A stretch of 7,525 nt of DNA, taken from the NCBI GenBank assembly GCA_004524515.1, contig SDNV01000130.1, forward strand, positions 1 to 7,525. Direction: 5' to 3'. Shown here in pieces: positions 1 through 5,315 of the stretch. The stretch's first letter is position 1. Every line of letters begins with the position of its first letter. The stretch comes from Promethearchaeota archaeon (GTDB lineage Archaea > Asgardarchaeota > Lokiarchaeia > Sigynarchaeales > SOKP01). The position numbers were made by a program, and so were the translations under genes. The notes beneath the pieces were generated by a model that was given only the letters and a program-made list of their open reading frames with translations, was not told where the DNA came from and made no database searches.

Positions 1-80
1 AATGATGCAACTCTATATCCCGTGTTTTTTTTTTCCTTGAGAAAAAGTGAAAATTCTGATAACAAATTATTTAATTCCAT
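1..80 (-). CDS. Start of a gene running off the window edge; possible 2-hydroxyacyl-CoA dehydratase-type component
   Basis: An open frame on the minus strand begins at ATG 80-78 and continues to the window edge, giving 26 residues that begin MELNNLLSEFSLFLKEKK and end NTGYRVAS. A good SD (TAGGAG at 95-90) lies 9 bases before the ATG, which is why I accept so short a fragment. It follows the activator gene on the same strand after a gap of about 110 bases. Proteins of the HgdA/HgdB/BcrB/BcrC type often begin with a short helical lead-in and then a basic stretch with a glycine leading into the first beta strand. The KKNTGYRVAS piece would fit that, and such genes commonly sit beside their activator. 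The coding call rests on SD and reading frame; the family is inferred mainly from context and could be wrong. Confidence 0.6.
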   Translation of the reverse strand, partial: MELNNLLSEFSLFLKEKKNTGYRVAS

Positions 81-89
81 TTCTGATTG

Positions 90-95
90 CTCCTA
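90..95 (-). promoter_or_regulatory. Shine-Dalgarno site of the partial gene at 1-80
   Basis: TAGGAG on the minus strand, 9 bases before ATG 80-78. It is one of the clearest SD sequences in the window and fixes the start of the gene that runs off the left edge. Confidence 0.6.
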
Positions 96-190
96 AAGGT
101 GAAATATTAATCAAAAAAGTCTTAATTGTTTTTAAACGTTTACCGATCAGAAATATAACTAAAAATATTATAAATCTAAAGTTAAAAATC

Positions 191-964
191 TCAATTTGTT
201 TCTGCTGCTATAAGTGCTGCTCCAATTGCTCCTGTCAGTTGAGGATATTCGGGTATTACTATCTCAAAACCTAATTCTTCTTCTGAATATTTTTTTACAG
301 CGGAGTTTTTAGCAACTCCTCCGCAGAAGACTAACTCAGGTTCCACTCCAATCCTTTTTGCCATTCCAGCAACCCTGCGAGCAATTGATTTATGAATTCC
401 GCTAGCAATATCCTCTTTAGATGCCCCTCTCGCAAACAAGCTAATTACTTCACTTTCTGCGAAGACTGTACATGTTGAACTGATTGAGGACGGTCTAGAG
501 GATTTTAACGCTAAGCCCCCAAAATCATTTATAGGTACTTCTAAAGCATGAGCCATTACTTCTAGAAAACGTCCTGTGCCTGCAGCACATTTATCATTCA
601 TCTGGAAATCCACAACTTTTCCCGTTTTGGAGGAAATCAAGATGGCTTTACTATCCTGTCCTCCTATATCGATTACCGATCTTGCATTTGGAAAGAAATA
701 TTGAATGCCTTTCGCATGGGCAGTTATTTCAGTAACTCGGTCATTAGCAATGTCTATAGTGTTTCTACCATATCCCGTGCTCATTACATAAACATCAGAT
801 CTTGATAATCCATGTTTGGATAAAATATCATCAAATAAATCATGTCCAACTTTTTTGAAATTGTATGTGGAACGTTCCGTGCGGTGATCGATCAATTTTT
901 TTTCGCGAATTAATGCTATTTTAGTCGCTAATGATCCAATATCTATACCTATAAAAGAATTCAT
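191..964 (-). CDS. 2-hydroxyacyl-CoA dehydratase activator (BadF/BadG/BcrA/BcrD ATPase family)
   Basis: This 257-residue protein is a homodimeric-type [4Fe-4S] ATPase of the ASKHA fold. In the family it uses ATP to push an electron into a 2-hydroxyacyl-CoA dehydratase or benzoyl-CoA-reductase-like partner in the cytoplasm of anaerobes. Visible motifs in order: the phosphate-binding loop GIDIGSLATK (6-15), STGYGR (62-67), the second nucleotide motif DIGGQDSK (99-106), CAAGTGRFLE (126-135), STCTVFAESE (163-172) and CGGVAKN (214-220). Cys126 and Cys165 match in position the two cluster ligands of the glutaconate-family activator HgdC. Length is typical (about 260), so the gene looks intact. The exact substrate of the system cannot be read from the activator. 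A partial gene follows on the same strand and may encode the dehydratase. No strong SD precedes ATG 964-962. Confidence 0.93.
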   Translation of the reverse strand: MNSFIGIDIGSLATKIALIREKKLIDHRTERSTYNFKKVGHDLFDDILSKHGLSRSDVYVMSTGYGRNTIDIANDRVTEITAHAKGIQYFFPNARSVIDIGGQDSKAILISSKTGKVVDFQMNDKCAAGTGRFLEVMAHALEVPINDFGGLALKSSRPSSISSTCTVFAESEVISLFARGASKEDIASGIHKSIARRVAGMAKRIGVEPELVFCGGVAKNSAVKKYSEEELGFEIVIPEYPQLTGAIGAALIAAETN

Positions 965-1021
965 TTTTTTTCTCGTGTTTCAGTCGAATTTTGCTTAAAA
1001 AAGTATTTCAAAAAATATTAA

Positions 1022-1058
1022 AATTTTGGTTCTGAACAACATTTCAATTTTCGGTTCT
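1022..1058. repeat. Two direct repeats AATTTT(C)GGTTCT upstream of the activator gene
   Basis: AATTTTGGTTCT (1022-1033) and AATTTTCGGTTCT (1046-1058) occur in the same orientation, with their GGTTCT cores 25 bases apart (about two and a half helical turns). They lie 60-95 bases before the activator start, between it and the interrupted transporter copy. The position would suit a regulator-binding site, but no regulator is visible, and AT-rich DNA produces partial repeats easily. Confidence 0.35.
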
Positions 1059-1085
1059 AAAAAAGCGAAAAGAATTGGTAAAAAT

Positions 1086-1097
1086 GTATAAATTCTT
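1086..1097 (-). promoter_or_regulatory. Candidate core promoter (TATA plus flank) for the activator gene
   Basis: The minus strand reads AAGAATTTATAC here, identical over 12 bases to the sequence at 5252-5263 before the ATP synthase K gene. A start site about 25 bases downstream would give the activator a leader of about 100 bases containing the direct repeats at 1022-1058. An alternative AT-rich TATA (around 1008-1021 on the minus strand) would give a shorter leader. This is a motif call only; transcription starts were not measured. Confidence 0.35.
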
Positions 1098-1344
1098 AAA
1101 ACCCCAATATTAGAATGGATAAACCAATTGTTAATCCAAACGCGAGTAACATTTGAATGATGTTTTTAATAATTGATTCTTTTGATATTAAACCCAAAAA
1201 TATTCCAAGTAAAATTATTAAGATTAATATAATTATGAATGAAGTAAAAAATGTTAGAAAACCGGCTACAGCTTGAAAGAAAAAAGGGATCAGGGAGATC
1301 AGCCCCCCTAAGAAAGGAGAGAGTCCATTTACAAAAGCAACCAC
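1096..1344 (-). CDS. C-terminal half of the second VIT1/CCC1-like transporter copy, beyond an in-frame TGA
   Basis: Starting from GTG 1344 this is an 82-residue hydrophobic protein. It is homologous to the last third of the intact copy at 1858-2619: VNGLSPFLGGLISLIPFFF matches VDGFAPVLGSSLPLIPFFF, and LGIFLGLIS matches LGIFLGNIS. It contains the last three membrane segments of the family. The same frame is open back to the TGA at 1374-1372, and the nine codons between (ERAEFVTSI) also align with the intact copy, so the true unit is the 3' part of one gene spanning 1809-1096. No SD is seen before GTG 1344, so independent translation is doubtful. It could be the dead tail of a pseudogene or be made by readthrough. 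Confidence 0.7.
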   Translation of the reverse strand: MVAFVNGLSPFLGGLISLIPFFFQAVAGFLTFFTSFIIILILIILLGIFLGLISKESIIKNIIQMLLAFGLTIGLSILILGF

Positions 1345-1371
1345 AATGCTAGTGACAAATTCTGCTCGTTC

Positions 1372-1374
1372 TCA
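1372..1374 (-). other. In-frame TGA interrupting the second transporter copy
   Basis: On the minus strand the frame reads AAA ACC ATA TGA GAA CGA GCA GAA. Aligned to the intact paralogue without gaps, the TGA replaces an isoleucine in the cytoplasmic linker just before the third membrane segment. It is one transition away from CGA (Arg). TGA also ends the DUF47 gene, subunit C and subunit H in this window, so general recoding of TGA is unlikely. Confidence 0.8.
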
Positions 1375-1809
1375 TATGGTTTTGCCTTTCTTTTTAAGTT
1401 TTTCATCATTATAATCACGCTCTGTTTGTTTTCTTTTTTTACCTATTTTCATAAGCATTGCTTTTTCTATATCTTGAGTGGTTGATTCAACTGTTAAATC
1501 TTCATCTTTAAGTTCATCAAGGATCATAGCTTTATTTAACTCATCCCTTATTTTACGTCGCTCAGCCTTCTCTGAGAGATAAGAACCCGTTAGTCCCGAT
1601 AGAAACATTGATATTGATGTTCCTAAGCCAGTAAAAATTACAAGTCTACTTTCGACAGTGTGACTTTCTGATTGAAAGATTATGATAAAGAATCCGAGTA
1701 AAATACCTAAAACAGTGAGCATCCCGTCATAAAAATTATTAACAAAATATCTACGTGCTATTGGCCAAAGGTTTGTGATTTGTGCATACGTTCTAAATTT
1801 TTCTAGCAT
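1372..1809 (-). CDS. N-terminal part of the second VIT1/CCC1-like transporter copy, ending at a premature TGA
   Basis: This 145-residue frame covers the first two membrane segments and the charged cytoplasmic segment of the VIT1/CCC1-like family. IARRYFVNNFYDGMLTVLGI (17-36) carries the conserved Asp28 at the start of the first membrane helix, and SGLTGSYLSEKAERRK carries the small-residue second helix followed by the acidic and basic metal-binding region. It stops at TGA 1374-1372, but the same frame continues with ERAEFVTSIVVAFVNG, matching the intact neighbour. Read through, the gene would be about 237 residues against 253 for the intact copy. It starts 48 bases after the intact copy's stop, so the two form a tandem-duplicate operon. 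Without the last three membrane segments the truncated product is unlikely to transport. This may be a pseudogene, a sequencing error, or a readthrough gene. Confidence 0.8.
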   Translation of the reverse strand: MLEKFRTYAQITNLWPIARRYFVNNFYDGMLTVLGILLGFFIIIFQSESHTVESRLVIFTGLGTSISMFLSGLTGSYLSEKAERRKIRDELNKAMILDELKDEDLTVESTTQDIEKAMLMKIGKKRKQTERDYNDEKLKKKGKTI

Positions 1810-1857
1810 GATTATACCATTTACTATAAGAAAATAGAATTTTTAATTACCTCGTCT

Positions 1858-2619
1858 TTAAATTCCTAATAATGCAGATATAAGCAATGTGACAACTCCT
1901 GCTGTAATTAAATGAACAGCATACTTTATACGACCGCCTCCAGAGATATTCCCTAAAAAAATTCCTAGGTATATTAGTAATGCCGCCAAGATAATATATG
2001 AGAAGATAAAGTGCGGTAAAGTTAAACTAGCACCAAAAAAGAATGGAATTAATGGAAGCGAGGAACCTAAAACTGGAGCAAATCCATCAACTAAAGACGC
2101 CACGATTGTTGCAAAGTTTTCAGCTTGTTGGATAATTGATTTTTCTCTTTTCTTTTTTTTCTCGATTAAGATTAAGTGTTTTTTAGGTACTGATTTTTTA
2201 TTCACTCTTTTGAATGGGATTAACATTGCTTTTTGAATTTCTTCCTCTTCATCAATTATGTTGCTTTCTTTTAAAATGGATTCCATTTTGGATCTAATTG
2301 TCTCGTCTTCATCTAAAATGACCATCTCCTTATCAAGGTCATCCATCTTTTTCTTCCTTTCTGCTTCTTCTGATAAAAAAGCGCCCCATAAGCCGCTAAT
2401 ACCAATTGCAAGAGCAGTTGAAAAACCATACACAATAACATTAGCTGGGGTATTCGAAGCAGAATCATTAATAAACACTATAAATATTCCACTTACTATT
2501 CCAGCACAAGTTAAAGCACCATCAAAACAATTATTGAAAAATTTACGACGTGCGATAATACCTAAATCGGACATCGTAGAGTATTTTCTCCATCTTTCCA
2601 ATATGGTTTTCATTCCCAT
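1858..2619 (-). CDS. VIT1/CCC1-like membrane transporter (TIGR00267-like), intact copy
   Basis: A 253-residue membrane protein with the layout of the vacuolar iron transporter family: two N-terminal membrane helices (about 33-55 and 62-85), a highly charged cytoplasmic segment rich in Glu, Asp and Lys (about 85-160), then three helices (about 167-190, 194-217, 230-252). IARRKFFNNCFDGALT carries Asp33 at the helix-1 entry. GISGLWGAFLSEEAERKKK resembles the second helix and the start of the metal-binding domain, and LVDGFAPVLGSSLPLIPFFF the third helix. Characterised relatives move Fe(II) or Mn(II) out of the cytoplasm; the metal here is inferred only. ATG 2619 is preferred over ATG 2613 because AAGGTG (2638-2633) is the nearest SD, though 13 bases away. 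It is divergent from the DUF47 gene and followed by an interrupted paralogue. Confidence 0.82.
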   Translation of the reverse strand: MGMKTILERWRKYSTMSDLGIIARRKFFNNCFDGALTCAGIVSGIFIVFINDSASNTPANVIVYGFSTALAIGISGLWGAFLSEEAERKKKMDDLDKEMVILDEDETIRSKMESILKESNIIDEEEEIQKAMLIPFKRVNKKSVPKKHLILIEKKKKREKSIIQQAENFATIVASLVDGFAPVLGSSLPLIPFFFGASLTLPHFIFSYIILAALLIYLGIFLGNISGGGRIKYAVHLITAGVVTLLISALLGI

Positions 2620-2669
2620 TTTTTTAGAGAAACACCTTTTTTCCTACAAGGTTAAAATAATTCTTTTAT

Positions 2670-2686
2670 GGAATAAATTTAATTCC
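2670..2686. promoter_or_regulatory. Imperfect palindrome GGAAT-N7-ATTCC between the divergent transporter and DUF47 genes
   Basis: GGAATAAATTTAATTCC has perfect 5-base outer arms and an AT core. It sits 51 bases before the transporter start and 60 before the DUF47 start, and overlaps the AAATTTATTCC stretch that could serve as the transporter's TATA region. A dimeric repressor, for example a DtxR/MntR-type metal sensor, would be a natural ligand, but the site does not match a consensus I can name. Confidence 0.35.
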
Positions 2687-2714
2687 TAATACTGATGATT
2701 TTTATTTATTTAAT

Positions 2715-2725
2715 CATATAATATT
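2715..2725 (+). promoter_or_regulatory. Candidate TATA box of the DUF47 gene
   Basis: CATATAATATT is centred about 26 bases before GTG 2746, the usual archaeal TATA-to-start distance. This would make the transcript leaderless from GTG 2746, or leave a 12-base leader for ATG 2758. The area is so AT-rich that other placements, such as TTTATTTATTTAA at 2701-2713, are possible. Confidence 0.35.
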
Positions 2726-2745
2726 CATAGATTATTAAAAGTTTA

Positions 2746-3390
2746 GTGAATCATAAAATGGCATTAAATAGAAAAATCAAGGAAGAAATTGTTTCATTGT
2801 TGATAGATCATTCGAGAATTATTTATAATGTAATCAGTGATATGGGCGTATATTTTAATTCTTGGTCAGAGGATGGATCCAAACTTGAGAAAAAAAGGAA
2901 TAAAATGCAAATTGTTGAGGAAGAAGCTGACGAAATAAAAGTTAGAATTATTCAAGATTACTCCGAATCAGGCGCTGGATTTGGGGATTTTATTGCGTTA
3001 GTTTTAAGGATGGATAATGTCATTAACTATCCGCTCGAATTTGTTGATATGTTGAATAAAATTAATCTAGATCAAAAACAAAAACAATTTATAAGTGAAA
3101 GATATCGGAAGTTAATAAATAAAATAATTAGCATGGCTGATATACTGAAGACTACCTTTAAAAACCTAAGAGATAATCAAGAAAATGTATTCAATAGCAC
3201 TACTGAAATTCATGAAATAGAAAATGAAATTGATTCTATTTATAGACAATTTCTTGAAGAATTATACTCTAATGAAGAGATATCAATTCGTATGTTACTG
3301 CGTATAAGAGATAGTATCGTGCTTTTAGAACAACTTGGAGATCGGATTCATGATATAGCTGATTTAATAAGAGTTTTGATTTATCAATGA
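2746..3390 (+). CDS. DUF47 / PhoU-like family protein
   Basis: A 214-residue, almost wholly alpha-helical cytoplasmic protein of the DUF47 (UPF0111, PhoU-like) family. Its two halves carry the family's acidic helix motifs: VEEEADEIKVRI (57-68) in the first and HEIENEIDSIYR (156-167) plus LEQLGDRIHDIADLI (194-208) in the second. These spaced Glu/Asp residues are the kind that bind metal clusters in PhoU relatives. DUF47 genes usually stand beside a PiT-type phosphate transporter and are thought to regulate it. No PiT gene is here; the neighbour is instead a divergent VIT1/CCC1-like transporter. GTG 2746 and ATG 2758 are both possible starts, with no clear SD for either; a TATA-like element about 26 bases upstream favours a leaderless GTG. 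Translation ends TGA, with TAA one codon later. Confidence 0.82.
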   Translation: MNHKMALNRKIKEEIVSLLIDHSRIIYNVISDMGVYFNSWSEDGSKLEKKRNKMQIVEEEADEIKVRIIQDYSESGAGFGDFIALVLRMDNVINYPLEFVDMLNKINLDQKQKQFISERYRKLINKIISMADILKTTFKNLRDNQENVFNSTTEIHEIENEIDSIYRQFLEELYSNEEISIRMLLRIRDSIVLLEQLGDRIHDIADLIRVLIYQ

Positions 3391-3465
3391 TCTTAATTGA
3401 ATATTATAGAGATTTTAATACAAGATAGATTTCAATATAAGGTTATACCATCCTCATAATTTCCT

Positions 3466-4947
3466 TTAATATTCAGTATCACCAGTTATCCGATTAACTT
3501 TCAAATGACGAAATTTTGCATCAGCTTTGACAATTTCATCTGAACTCTCAATCTTCTCCACCACTTTAGAAGGAAATAGATATTTGGCTAGACGTATAAT
3601 CATTTCCTTAGTCTCAATGCAATTATATAATTTTAAACTTTCAAAAGAATAAAATAATTCAGATATGAGGTCATAATTCATATCTGCTGTGAATTCTAAC
3701 AACTCAAGATTTCTATAAATTCGGGAAACGATAGTACTTAATAAATCATATTCTTTTAATTTTTCTAATGATCTATTCATATAACGGCAAAACAAAACAT
3801 AATAACTAGCTTCCGAGGACACAAACCCTTCTCTATATTGGGTAATCCCTTCAGAAGTAATTCTTTTTTCTATTTCTGCCATAATTTTAGTCATATTGTG
3901 TTCCATCGCCATACTTTTATTGACTAAAGTGTAAATTTTGAGAATGATGACTAATTGTGACGTTTCTAAGTTTTTTAGATAATTAGGCTCGAAAAAAGTT
4001 GCGTCAGTTTCAATTAACCGGTCAATTTGGGAATCATCTAACCATATATTCATTAGATTTGTTGATTTTAAGAAATAATATAGTCCATCAGTTGCTTCTA
4101 CTAATGGGGCCTCAAATTCATCGATACCCTCTTCATATAGTTCCATGAGGAACTTCCTAATCTTATCTTTATCTAATGGGATTTTAAGATTTTTTGCTAA
4201 ATATAAACCACAATAATAAAGATCGGGATTTTTTAAAGTAACTAATGGAATTGACATCAACCATTCATTAACATTATTTTTAATGTAATCCGTAATGTGA
4301 GAAAAATCAAATATTCTTTCTAAATGAAAAAAATTTATAATTCGGTGGATTAAATACAATAACTGTAGTTTCTCTTTTGGATTATTCAAATCTTCCAAAA
4401 TTTCGATTTTACGTTTATTTTCACTTAACTTCTTGATGAAGGTTTCTCCTATTTCAATATACTTTCTTAATTTTTCCTTTTTACTCTCATTTTCATCAAA
4501 TAAGCTTTTTAATCTTTTAATATCCACAATAAATTCAAAATTCAAGAAATCCCTAGATTTTAGCGTTAAAATGATTTCACTTGAGGTGGCATCAGCTAGA
4601 TAATGAACTAATTCCTCTAAAAATATTTCATAAATGATAGGGGCTACCTTGGATTTATATAAATCATCTGCAGTATTAATTTTCTCATTGTCCTCTGGAA
4701 CAAGTTCTAAAAAAGGGTCATTAAATTTATTTTCTAACTCTATTTCATCTATTCCAATAGCTTTTAACTCTATTGATACCGAATTTTTTAACTCCTTTAA
4801 AGCTTCATTAAGATTTTTATTATTTTTTAAATCTGAATTTAAAGCATTAATTATTTTTTCTTGAAAATATTGGTCAAGAGAGGTATATAGGAACTCTAAA
4901 TTATCCAGATATAAACTTAAAATGTTAAATAAACCTTGATATATCAT
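3466..4947 (-). CDS. Uncharacterised 493-residue all-helical protein, possibly an alpha/alpha-hairpin repeat protein
   Basis: I do not recognise this protein with confidence. It is soluble, with no signal peptide or membrane segment, and predicted nearly all helical. The N-terminal half (1-200) is Lys/Glu/Leu-rich and coiled-coil-like. The C-terminal half shows recurring helix pairs with aromatic pairs at the start of a helix: NPDLYYCGLYLAKNL, EATDGLYYFLKSTNLM, ETSQLVIILKIYTLVN, and GFVSSEASYYVLFCRYMN. The last resembles the 'GF...S..STYYAL..L' pattern of prenyltransferase/squalene-cyclase-type repeats, suggesting an alpha/alpha toroid; the metal and catalytic residues of those enzymes are not evident. 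It converges on the DUF47 gene and stands alone between that gene and the ATP synthase operon. No SD precedes ATG 4947. A TATA-like AAATTATAAG on the minus strand (4980-4971) is close enough to suggest a nearly leaderless transcript. Confidence 0.72.
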   Translation of the reverse strand: MIYQGLFNILSLYLDNLEFLYTSLDQYFQEKIINALNSDLKNNKNLNEALKELKNSVSIELKAIGIDEIELENKFNDPFLELVPEDNEKINTADDLYKSKVAPIIYEIFLEELVHYLADATSSEIILTLKSRDFLNFEFIVDIKRLKSLFDENESKKEKLRKYIEIGETFIKKLSENKRKIEILEDLNNPKEKLQLLYLIHRIINFFHLERIFDFSHITDYIKNNVNEWLMSIPLVTLKNPDLYYCGLYLAKNLKIPLDKDKIRKFLMELYEEGIDEFEAPLVEATDGLYYFLKSTNLMNIWLDDSQIDRLIETDATFFEPNYLKNLETSQLVIILKIYTLVNKSMAMEHNMTKIMAEIEKRITSEGITQYREGFVSSEASYYVLFCRYMNRSLEKLKEYDLLSTIVSRIYRNLELLEFTADMNYDLISELFYSFESLKLYNCIETKEMIIRLAKYLFPSKVVEKIESSDEIVKADAKFRHLKVNRITGDTEY

Positions 4948-5133
4948 TCAATCCAGTCTCTCATATTACTTATAATTTCAAAATGATTCAAGAAATTAAT
5001 ACTTTTACCCTAATGTGTTTTTAAATACTCTTCATCTTTTATTATCGAATGTATTTCTAAAATTGATTGTGCAAACTTCTTGGCTGTGTCTTCTCCCTTT
5101 ATTAAGTTCTATTTTTTTTTACAATTTTTTATC

Positions 5134-5140
5134 GGAGGAG
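5134..5140 (+). promoter_or_regulatory. Strong Shine-Dalgarno-like GGAGGAG before a micro-ORF
   Basis: GGAGGAG lies 9 bases before ATG 5150, inside a short GC-richer patch in otherwise AT-rich DNA. It is the longest anti-SD match noticed in the window, stronger than those before the ATP synthase genes, although the only frame it could serve is 20 codons long. Confidence 0.4.
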
Positions 5141-5149
5141 ATCGGCACA

Positions 5150-5212
5150 ATGGACCGACTTGAAAATATAGCTAATAGAATATATAATATTGCAGATCAA
5201 ATAGGACAATAA
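5150..5212 (+). CDS. Possible 20-residue micro-ORF resembling the DUF47 C-terminal helix
   Basis: MDRLENIANRIYNIADQIGQ, ending TAA. The case for coding is the GGAGGAG before it and a regular heptad pattern of Leu4, Ile7, Ile11, Ile14 and Ile18, giving one amphipathic helix. Residues 4-18 align without gaps to residues 194-208 of the DUF47 protein in this window with 8 of 15 identical and mostly conservative changes elsewhere. Two Asp of the DUF47 helix (199, 203) are Asn here (9, 13). It could be a real microprotein, the diverged tail of a lost DUF47 gene, or chance in AT-rich DNA. It stands about 100 bases before the ATP synthase K gene on the same strand, with a candidate promoter between. 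Confidence 0.3.
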   Translation: MDRLENIANRIYNIADQIGQ

Positions 5213-5251
5213 TTTATTTTTGATTTAGACATTTTAAATAATTTTTAAGGG

Positions 5252-5263
5252 AAGAATTTATAC
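5252..5263 (+). promoter_or_regulatory. Candidate core promoter of the ATP synthase K gene
   Basis: AAGAATTTATAC, with TTTATAC (5257-5263) as TATA box and the purine-rich AAGAA before it as a possible BRE. A start near 5285 would leave a leader of about 30 bases before ATG 5316. The identical 12 bases occur on the minus strand at 1097-1086, before the activator gene. Confidence 0.45.
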
Positions 5264-5315
5264 GCTAGTGAACTTTATCCTTTTTAATTAATTTAATTTA
5301 TTAATATGGTCTAAA

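Larger units (their letters stand above)
4948..5315. other. Intergenic region between the orphan helical gene and the ATP synthase operon
   Basis: About 370 bases without a convincing full-length gene. It holds the upstream region of the 493-residue gene (4948-5000), T-rich DNA at 5085-5130, a GC-richer island at about 5132-5160 containing an SD and a 20-codon micro-ORF, and the candidate promoter of the K gene at 5252-5263. I see no tRNA, strong hairpin or repeat array. The frame is open from GTG 5015 to 5212, but its first 45 codons look like translated AT-rich spacer. Confidence 0.5.

Noticed and set aside
25..34. Run of ten T on the plus strand as a transcription terminator
   Set aside because: On the minus strand it is lysine codons (AAA AAA) within the partial gene that begins at ATG 80, so it is explained as coding sequence.
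47..274. Plus-strand 75-codon frame
   Set aside because: It overlaps the C-terminus of the activator and the SD and start of the next minus-strand gene, and its product is low-complexity Ile/Lys/Cys text.
1372..1374. TGA as selenocysteine
   Set aside because: The aligned residue in the intact copy is isoleucine in a cytoplasmic linker, there is no redox motif nearby, and I saw no convincing SECIS-like hairpin in the 130 bases after the gene.
2258..2689. Plus-strand 143-codon frame opposite the intact transporter
   Set aside because: It lies antisense to a gene with clear family motifs; its Ser/Ile/Leu-rich product is the mirror of the transporter's coding sequence.
3398..3473. Inverted repeat TGAATATTA / TAATATTCA between the convergent DUF47 and 493-residue genes
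   Set aside because: The arms are only nine AT-rich bases with a 58-base loop, and one arm lies in the coding end of the 493-residue gene; chance is likely.
4634..4864. Plus-strand 76-codon frame
   Set aside because: It is antisense to the N-terminal part of the 493-residue gene, with no SD and no recognisable product.
5015..5149. Extension of the micro-ORF back to GTG 5015 as a 65-residue membrane protein
   Set aside because: The added residues look like translated T-rich spacer, GTG 5015 has no SD, and the only strong SD points to ATG 5150.
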